Notes under the pieces: model-generated | Told to the model about the DNA's origin: nothing | Database searches by the model: none | What the model saw: only the letters and a program-made list of their open reading frames with translations | Position numbers and translations under genes: made by a program | Shown: positions 9,421 to 15,000 of the stretch, in pieces | Layout: each line of letters opens with the position of its first letter | Numbering within the stretch: the stretch's first letter is position 1 | Assembly (NCBI RefSeq): GCF_964340395.1 | Contig: NC_135567.1 | Span: forward strand, 12,354,484-12,369,483 | Direction: 5' to 3' | DNA length: 15,000 nucleotides | Source: Glandiceps talaboti | Lineage: Eukaryota > Hemichordata > Enteropneusta > Spengelidae

Positions 9421-9433
9421 TGACCTTTGACCT
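9421..9433 (-). promoter_or_regulatory. Perfect DR1-type nuclear-receptor motif
   Basis: On the minus strand the site reads AGGTCA-A-AGGTCA: two perfect half-sites in direct orientation with one-base spacing. Among known receptors, HNF4 and RXR heterodimers bind this layout. The corresponding site in copy 2 of the duplication (11115-11127) keeps one half-site (TGACCT) but the other has become TAACCA. No nearby transcription start is identified, so function is not inferred. Confidence 0.4.
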
Positions 9434-9494
9434 CTGGCGATGTAAAATCACAATATAAAGGACACGCCAAAGACGAACTAATTTACATTTGCAG

Positions 9495-9580
9495 ACGTGC
9501 AAAACCTTTCGTCAAAGTTTTCGCCGGAAGGCAAAAATAGCAAACATACCGACAGTGGTCTTTACTTTGTCAAAGTGTGA
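9495..9580 (+). other. Exon-like segment in duplication copy 1 (speculative)
   Basis: CTAATTTACATTTGCAG at 9478-9494 looks like a branch point plus 3' splice acceptor. Read in the phase that the donor at 262 would need (one base carried over), the frame gives 28 codons and ends at TGA 9578-9580. It closes with TDSGLYFVKV, which faintly recalls the D-x-G-x-Y-x-C strand of immunoglobulin domains but has V in place of the cysteine. Copy 2 keeps the acceptor, length and stop. Against coding: the differences from copy 2 in this frame are about four amino-acid-changing to two silent, which is not protein-level conservation. The polypyrimidine tract is weak. Confidence 0.15.
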
Positions 9581-10448
9581 CTAGTGATGTATGACATGTA
9601 ATCGTGATTTGGCCAACTTTGCTAGCTAGACATATCAATCGCATTTCACCAGCTAAGATTTTCTTGTATCAAACCTTGAACAGTGGAGTGTTGTTATGTT
9701 GGAACAAAAAAAAACCGGGGTTCTCTCTTCGGGAGTTTACACCAAGGCTCTTTTCATAGTATATTCCTGGGCTGTACTCTAGTCCTACAAGGAAGAGGTC
9801 AAAGGGCACATTACCTGGATGGATGTGATCAATAGACTTCTTGTCGTGAATAGAATTATTCAGGTCAACTGATACATGATACATGGTACATGTCCTCCCC
9901 TTCTCATTTGACCTTCAGTGAATCAACTACTTGTAGTAATTCGGGTGATCACATTTGAGACACACATATATGAGGATGTTAAGAGGCATAAATAATTGAG
10001 TATTGTCTACATCAACTGGTATTTATGTAAAATGTACAAAGTTAAATAGCGAATCCTAAAGTTCATAATTTTACTATAAATACACAACATTATGAAAAAC
10101 TACTGAAGGAAAGTTTTAGATTCATGTTGGTATGATCATGATTCAACTCCCCAGTAAGGAAATATGATACTGGAAACAAAATTGATAATTTCAGCGTCTA
10201 TTTCCAGAGGGCGTTTGGTGTGGTCACTGATACATAGTTTTGCTTTGTCACTGTCTATAAATCAATTACATGTTTCTCCATGTGAATCTTTTATACTGCA
10301 AAGTATCAAGGGATGTTCTTTCAGCTGCAGGAACCCCGACCCACATTGTTCGCTAGGGTGTCCGCAGTTCACTATTCACAGGCGTGGGGTGGTACAAAAG
10401 CCATGGTAAACGATTGACAGACACATTTGCAAACACAGTACACATAAA

Positions 10449-10600
10449 CACATGCAAATTTGTATGGCAACAAGATATTCAAATGTATTAAATATACATA
10501 GCAGCAAGACTATGCCCCTGCAACAGCCAAACGAGCGCATATATCGTAAAGATAACAACAGGGCTGGATAGGCAACTGGATAATCATTCAGCAAGTGCAC
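10449..10600 (+). repeat. Orphan diverged copy of the 114-bp repeat
   Basis: ATTCAAATGTATTAAATATACA (near 10477), then CAACAGCCAAACGAGCGCAT (near 10520), TCGTAAAGATAACAACAGGG, CTGGATAGGCAACTGG and CATTCAGCAAGTG follow the order of the tandem units at 12781-13340 (for example CAACAGCCA, GCATATGTTGCAAAGATAACA, GCTGGTAGGTAAGTGAG, CATTCGGAAATG). A fragment of a preceding unit (ATGCAAATTTGTATGGCAAC) lies at about 10453-10472. It sits in the gap between the two 1.1-kb duplicates, which it does not resemble. Confidence 0.6.
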
Positions 10601-10946
10601 ACATATACTGAGCATTAATTTCATTTTAGTTTATTTTCTTTTGGGGAAATTGTTTTTACTCTAAGACAAGATACTCGTTGATCACAATACTTCTGTGATA
10701 GTTTGATGTGGTGTAATAGAAGTAAATGCAGAAAATTATATGTGAAGAAGAGACGAACACAATATGCAGACTGTACTTTATAAATTCACTTTACACTCGG
10801 TGTCCTCCGGAATGTGACTGGCCAAGTGCTGATGAGCTTAGACACAACAGACGGATTGTGGTTGAACAGAAATTATAGTTCTTGTAAACTATGACATCAA
10901 CGTAAGATAGGATTATCATAACATATAAAAAACACAATAACTTGTT
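10601..10946. other. Gap between the 1.1-kb duplicates; nothing recognised
   Basis: The A/T-rich sequence has no open frame of note and no match to the flanking duplicates or the other repeat families that I can see. Confidence 0.4.
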
Positions 10947-12069
10947 GTAGGTTCAACTGACGTAGGTTCAACTTTTCATATAAAAATTCTTCATGTTTTT
11001 TGTTGTTATACACATTATATGACAATTTGAATGCAAACAATACAGTTGTCTACTTTCGACACATAATATCATATCAGCAGTAAAATCTAGTAGATATAAC
11101 AAATCAAAATATTCTGACCTTTAACCATTAGCGATATAAAATCACAATACAGAGGACACATCAAAGACGAACTAATTTACATTTGCAGACGTGCAAGACC
11201 TATCGTCAAAGATTTTGCCGGAAGGCACAAATAGCAAACATACCGACAGTGGTCTTTACTTTGTCAAAGTATGACTGGTGATCCATGAAATGTAATGGTG
11301 ATTTGGCCAACTTTGCTAGGCATATCAATCACATTTCTTCAGTAATGATTGCTTCGTACCAAGCATCAAGCAAATTGAATGCTCCCATGTTTGAATAAAA
11401 GGTTTCCTTACGGATTGTACACCACGACATTTCCCATAGTATATTTCCGAGGTGTAATCAAGCCGTACATTGAAGAGGTCAACGGGCAGAGAAGCTTGAT
11501 GGCTATGATTAATATACTTCTTATAATGAATAGAATTGTTCGGTCGACTGGCTACGTGGTACATGTCCCCCCCCCCCTTCTCATTTGACCTTCATTGAAT
11601 CAACTCCTTGTAGTAATTCGTGTTACTATGTTTGAGACACATATATAGGATTATTAAAAGGCAAATCGATATCATAGATAATTGAGTATTGTCCAAATCA
11701 ACTGATATAGACGTAAAATGTACATAGTTAATAACTTTGCTGTAAATACACATTGAACTGTATGAGGGAAGTTGTAGGTTTAGGTTGGTATTATTCAACT
11801 TCCATATAAGGAAATGTGATACTGGTAGCAAAATGGATGATTTCACAAGTAGAACATCTATTTTCTGAGGGCGTTTGGTGTGGTCATTGATATATAGTGT
11901 TGCTTTGACACTGTCAATGAATCAATGACAATTTTCTTCATGGCCATGTGAATCATTTCTACTCAAAGTATCCAGGGATGTTTTTTTTAACTGTTGGAAC
12001 CCCGGCCCTCATTGTTAGTTAACGCTGATGCTAGGGCGTCCGTAGTTCACTATACATAAGCTAGGTGGT
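10947..12069 (+). repeat. 1.1-kb direct duplication, copy 2
   Basis: This is the partner of 9266-10393, in the same orientation and order. The start is altered: GTAGGTTCAACTGACGTAGGTTCAAC holds two close copies of GTAGGTTCAAC, where copy 1 has them further apart. A run of eleven C (11567-11577) replaces TCCTCCCC of copy 1. Near the 3' end, an extra segment (around 12016-12032, containing TTAACGCTGATG) is absent from copy 1. The open frames at 11325-11564 (-), 11379-11588 (+) and 11592-11846 (-) are not conserved as protein in copy 1. Confidence 0.85.
11189..11274 (+). other. Exon-like segment in duplication copy 2 (speculative)
   Basis: This is the counterpart of 9495-9580. The acceptor-like CTAATTTACATTTGCAG is identical, the frame has the same length, and it ends at TGA 11272-11274 with the same TDSGLYFVKV. 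It differs at four amino acids (N to D, F to I, S to L, K to T). Equal length and identical splice-like signal are worth noting, but two recent copies would share them without any function. Confidence 0.15.
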
Positions 12070-12390
12070 TCTGAGATCAGTGTCGGGTGACAAGAAGAAA
12101 ATATTTCCGGCGCTGGAATCGATTTTTTAGATAATGTCTTTGCTAAGATTAGTTCAATATATGACGTGAAGGCTGTGACGATTAAAATACCTTGTTAATT
12201 GGATGTTCAAGTTGAATTACGTTTTCAAGGTAATGCCAGGTTGTGTGTGGTTTGACGAATTTAACTCAAAGACCGACAGACCTAATGCCTTGGTGGGGAC
12301 ATTACGAGTAGTGTCTAGTCGGGAAATTGTGCAAAGCAAAATGATCGCATCACAGGTTTGTGATATGAGTAAACAAATGTCATTTTTGGT
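12070..12390. other. Spacer; nothing firmly recognised
   Basis: Open frames on both strands overlap around 12203-12448 and are mutual shadows of each other. Neither matches a family I know, and the plus-strand one ends in a simple A-rich repeat. No gene is supported. Confidence 0.35.
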
Positions 12391-12414
12391 AAAAAAACAA
12401 AACAAAACAAAACT
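12391..12414 (+). repeat. A-rich (CAAAA)n simple repeat
   Basis: A run of A followed by four CAAAA-type units. A-rich tracts like this often mark the 3' tail of a retroposed element on the same strand, but no SINE body was recognised upstream. Confidence 0.75.
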
Positions 12415-12415
12415 T

Positions 12416-12594
12416 AAAAACTACCGGCCAGATTGGTCCGAAATTTAGTAAGTTCTTAGGAATGTGTAAATTAAGATGTATTCATAACATGATGATTCCA
12501 TTAGTACAATGCAAAGTATGGCTAAACTGTGTCTGTTTGGTCAACAATCTTTAATTCCAAAACTACTGAGCAGATTGAAACTACTGAAATTTAA
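12416..12594 (+). repeat. Two diverged copies of a short dispersed motif
   Basis: AACTACCGGCCAGATTGG followed by TCCGAAATTTAG (12418-12449) and AACTACTGAGCAGATTG followed by ACTGAAATTTAATGG (about 12560-12597) are similar and lie about 140 bases apart in the same orientation. The pattern (A)ACTAC-x-G-x2-(C)AGATTG...GAAATTTA looks like part of a repetitive element. I cannot name it. Confidence 0.4.
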
Positions 12595-12780
12595 TGGTGC
12601 TGCATTCAGGGTGTATAAATGAAGAAATATCAAGCATATTATGATATCATCCGAAATATGCAAATTACATGGAAAATGTGAATTTTGGTCAAAAATTCAG
12701 AAAAAGACATAAATTTGGTGAGATGTTCCCAGAATTGTTATTCTGCCTATTGTATTCAAAATATTTTGACACAATTGACC

Positions 12781-13340
12781 CTAGCAACCATGACCACGCC
12801 CTTAGCAACAACCAAATGCTGGTATATTTTGCTAAAATAGCAACATCATCTGGTAGGTAAGTGAGTAAACATTCAAAACTGTATACAAATATCCCTACCA
12901 ACCATGACCACGCCCTTAGCAATAACAAAATGCTGGTATACTTTACTAAAATAACAACATCAGCTGGTAGGTAAGTGAGTAAACATTCGGAAATGTATAC
13001 AAATATCCCTAGCAACCATGACCACGCCCATAGTAACAGCCAAACAATTGTGTTTAAAAGTCAAATGATCGCATATGTTGCAAAGATAACAATAAGTATT
13101 ATGAGAAAACTGAAGTAGCATTTAGTAATATGTATGTAAGTATACCTATAGCAATGACACCACACCCGTAGCAACAGCCATATGGGGATGCATATCACAA
13201 AGATAACATCAGGTATTCATAGACAAATGAACGAACATTCAAAAATGTATGCAAATATGTCTAGCAACATGACCACGTCCATAGCAACAGCTAAATGGTC
13301 GCGTATTTTGCGATCCATTATATCAACCATCGTACATTGC
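12781..13340 (+). repeat. 114-bp tandem repeat, about 4.7 units
   Basis: Units start at 12781, 12895, 13009, 13146 and 13261 with CTAGCAACCATGACCACGCC or close variants. Units 1 and 2 are exactly 114 bases each and differ at about 10 positions (about 91% identical). Unit 3 is 137 bases and more diverged, unit 4 is 115, and unit 5 is cut short. Units 1 and 2 contain TAGGTAAGTGAG, an almost perfect splice-donor sequence, at about 12855 and 12969. Because 114 is divisible by 3, the minus strand stays open across units 1-2 (12689-13015) as a 38-residue protein repeat; this follows from the period and is not evidence of a gene. Confidence 0.92.
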
Positions 13341-13579
13341 GGGCACGCAAGTAATCGTTATATTGCTCTACGATGACCACCACCTCTGATATGGCTTTAG
13401 ACTTAGTGTACTATAAGTTGAGCTAGTATGGCGCCCTCTGTGTTACAGTATGTAAAGAATGTACACGAGTACAAGTTGTGTCTGTTATTCATTACATTTG
13501 AATTTGCGATCACGTGCGCATTTCATCGATATCTGCGAATGATAAAAACATCAACTATTTGTTTAGTGTAATGCCAAAC
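13341..13579. other. Spacer between the 114-bp array and the LINE 3' end
   Basis: No open frame or repeat was recognised. ATGGCGCCCTCTGTGTTAC near 13429 has the look of a dispersed-repeat edge but cannot be assigned. Confidence 0.35.
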
Positions 13580-13605
13580 ATTTTTTATAGATAGATTATG
13601 TCACA

Positions 13606-13633
13606 TTTATTTCGTACTCAAAGGCCATCGGCC
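13606..13633 (-). terminator. LINE 3' UTR hairpin and polyadenylation signal
   Basis: On the minus strand TTGGGCCGATGGCCTTTGAG contains GGCC-GAT-GGCC (13623-13633), a short hairpin, followed about 12 bases later by AATAAA (13606-13611). Then come ATCTATCT and a short A run. A stem-loop near the 3' end is the known recognition feature by which many LINE reverse transcriptases select their own RNA. That role here is inferred from position. Confidence 0.5.
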
Positions 13634-13731
13634 CAAAATACAAGATTTAAATGTTTTCTAACAAAAGGAACAATTAAGAACCATAATTAATGAATAAATA
13701 CACAAGCAAATGAGAGAAAATATAGTAAACA

Positions 13732-14437
13732 TCACAAACCATCATTAAGTTTCTTTCTCAAAGTCATAGCGTGAAATACAAAGGCTGCCAAACGCTGGAT
13801 GTGATCCACATTTGTACTTGAAATTTACATCAGAAGGTGTATCAAAAAATTGCACAGGAATGTATTTTGTCCTTATTTTGGAAAAGAAAGGACAAACTAG
13901 CAGAAAGTGGTACTCATCTTCAACCTGATTTACATCACACAAAAGACAAATTCTCTGATTTCTCTCGATACTACGAATTCTATCTGATTCTATGCGTAAG
14001 TAGTGGGCCGAGCAACGGAATCTCGCAAGCATTTGCATATGAGCAGGGATTCTGACTACATGTAAGTACTTTTCAGGCTTGAGGTAAAATTATTTGAAAG
14101 TGCAATACGTAGACAATTTATCGAGAGAACAAATGTAGCTGAGCCAATCGGAAAACAAAAATCTGTTAAACTTTTCAGAAAAGGTATGCATAAACTCATT
14201 AATATTATTTACAATTTGCAGATCCCACACGTCACTCATACCAGCCATTATCAATAAGTTTTTGGCATTGAACACCCATGTTCTTCTAGATCTGACACCA
14301 GATTCCTCTATATTCAAAAGCATGTCGTAACACTTCCTTGGATACCGAGTCGTGGGCATATTTATAACTTTGGCCCAGTACTTGATACAGCGTTTCGCCG
14401 TATAAAAGAAAATCGGCTTGCGCCCGCATTCACCTAA
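13732..14437 (-). pseudogene. LINE ORF2-type C-terminal region with CCHC motif (broken)
   Basis: This continues the RT frame after the shift: LGECGRKPIFFYTAKRCIKY, then RYPRKCYDMLLNIEESG, then a helical connector. An in-frame TAA at 14090-14092 interrupts it; the same frame continues beyond with FYLKPEKYL. The last part has RFRCSAHYLRIE and then the motif C-x2-C-x9-H-x4-C (ICLLC ... EDEYHF ... VCP; residues 31, 34, 44 and 49 counted from the ATG at 14038), usual at the C-terminus of this LINE type and presumed to bind zinc and nucleic acid. The open frame ends at 13745. Another frame from about 13793 reads LAAFVFHAMTLRKKLNDGL before TGA 13732-13734, which looks like the true C-terminus, so a second frameshift probably lies at about 13790-13830. 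Confidence 0.82.
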
Positions 14438-15000
14438 AATGTACAGCCACATTAGGAGCTTTTCCCGAAACACCTAAAAACGAGCGGCAAGCCACATACA
14501 GGACCCGTTCAAGACATTCGTGTTTCTCAAAACCCCACACTTCAGACCCATAGGTAAGGATAGGTAGTATCATGGTGTCAAACACTTTGAAATATACATC
14601 AAACGCAAACACCCCTGCCATTTGAGTCGCTCTCCGAATAGAGAAAAAGGCTTTTCTGGCCTGCTGAGTAACAGTTTTTTCTGCAGTAGACCAGATTAGC
14701 TTGCATGAGAAAATAATACCTAAATATTTATAATAGGACACAACTTCTAGTGGTTTCCCATCAAAAAGCCACTTCTCGGATTTTGCAAGACGCCCTCCTG
14801 CTTTAAAAACTACCACTTTTGTTTTATCTAAGTTAACAGTCAATCTCCAAGTGTTACAGTAAGAATTCAAAATATTTAAAAGACCTTGCAAACCGATAAC
14901 AGTGTCGGAGAATAACACGATATCATCTGCAAATAGAAGACAAAAGATCTCAACTAGGTCCGGAAAAAGTTGAATCCCTCTTTTTCCGGACATCTGGAAT
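14430..15000 (-). pseudogene. LINE reverse transcriptase, C-terminal palm and thumb (broken)
   Basis: The frame is open to the window end; the first ATG inside is at 14993. Counting from that ATG, the catalytic box LLFADDIVLF has F-A-D-D at residues 21-24, with the two metal-binding aspartates intact. It is followed by NTWRLTVNLDKTKVVVF (47-63), a typical W-x-L-x-V-N-x2-K-T-K segment after the active site, and YYKYLGIIF (87-95), the YLG turn of motif E. The thumb follows. The frame ends at TGA 14430-14432, just after SGKAPNVAV. The expected continuation LGECGR lies in another frame four bases later, so an inserted CATT at 14438-14441 (or an equivalent frameshift) broke it. The enzyme would have copied element RNA at the nicked target site. 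Confidence 0.88.

Larger units (their letters stand above)
9266..10393 (+). repeat. 1.1-kb direct duplication, copy 1
   Basis: This segment aligns in order with 10947-12069 over its full length. It begins GTAGGCTCAACTG (copy 2: GTAGGTTCAACTG) and ends near TTCACTATTCACAGGCG (copy 2: TTCACTATACATAAGC). A core at 9472-9625 aligns without gaps to 11166-11319, with 11 differences in 154 bases by hand count (about 93%). Other blocks are clearly less similar. The spacing between copies is about 1.69 kb at the core. No inverted ends or transposase are visible. Minus-strand frames in both copies (9669-9884 and 11325-11564) share ATG and general layout, but differ at amino acid level as much as neutral DNA would. 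Confidence 0.85.
13580..15000 (-). mobile_element. 3' part of a non-LTR retrotransposon (LINE), truncated by the window end
   Basis: Read on the minus strand, the element runs from beyond 15000 to about 13580. It contains the end of the reverse transcriptase (FADD catalytic box), a thumb and connector, a C-terminal CCHC cysteine/histidine motif, a short 3' UTR with a GGCC hairpin (13623-13633), an AATAAA signal (13606-13611) and a short A-rich end near 13585. The protein layout resembles elements usually labelled Jockey- or CR1-like in invertebrate annotations; the clade cannot be settled without the full RT domain. The coding part has at least three lesions, so the copy is dead. The endonuclease and RT palm start lie outside the window. 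The exact 3' junction and target-site duplication were not determined. Confidence 0.88.

Noticed and set aside
9669-11564. Paralogous minus-strand frames at 9669-9884 and 11325-11564
   Set aside because: They share start and general layout, but many codon differences change the amino acid and the C-terminal halves diverge completely, as expected for neutral duplicates.
12689-13015. 108-residue minus-strand open frame with an internal 38-residue repeat
   Set aside because: The 114-bp tandem unit is a multiple of three, so an open unit stays open when repeated. The other units are not open in this frame, and the repeat itself also occurs elsewhere in decayed form.
12781-13340. Regular repeats considered as a CRISPR array
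   Set aside because: Units are contiguous and similar along their whole length with no unique spacers, and the context is an animal genome.
13837-14055. Plus-strand 72-residue frame
   Set aside because: It is an antisense shadow of the LINE C-terminal coding region.

Overview
This is AT-rich, intron- or intergenic-type metazoan DNA. It has no bacterial-style gene packing, almost no long open frames, and abundant tandem repeats and decayed transposon sequence. A non-LTR retrotransposon (LINE) remnant, a GGAT satellite and a first exon that encodes a signal peptide and ends at a splice donor all point to an animal nuclear genome. A marine invertebrate (mollusc, lancelet or similar) fits best, but the sequence alone does not fix the species.

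Layout on the + strand. 1-185: likely 5' flank/5' UTR. 186-261: a short coding first exon (signal peptide) running into a phase-1 splice donor. 262-1090: apparent intron with no recognised content. About 1100-5900: at least three good and two decayed direct copies of a repeat with a period of about 1.0-1.4 kb; the copies keep short motifs resembling nuclear-receptor half-sites. A (GAT)11 microsatellite lies in copy 4. 6222-6836: a GGAT tetranucleotide array with a higher-order period of about 140 bp. 6837-9265: mostly featureless, with one GC-rich hairpin region (7179-7233) and a remote piece of the upstream repeat (about 7325-7480). 9266-10393 and 10947-12069: two copies of a direct duplication of about 1.1 kb, with a gapless core that is about 93% identical and holds an exon-like segment. 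12391-12600: simple and dispersed repeats. 12781-13340: a 114-bp tandem repeat, with an orphan copy at about 10449-10600 between the two 1.1-kb copies. 13580-15000, minus strand: the 3' end of a broken LINE, holding the reverse transcriptase FADD box, thumb region and a CCHC C-terminal motif, cut off by the window end.

The only coding signals I can support are exon 1 of an unidentified secreted or membrane protein (+ strand) and the LINE pseudogene (- strand). No recognisable downstream exon of the secreted gene was found; the exon-like pair at 9495 and 11189 is only compatible in phase. No convincing new multi-gene system is present. The parts most worth a second look are the repeat families, their conserved short motifs and the duplicated exon-like core.
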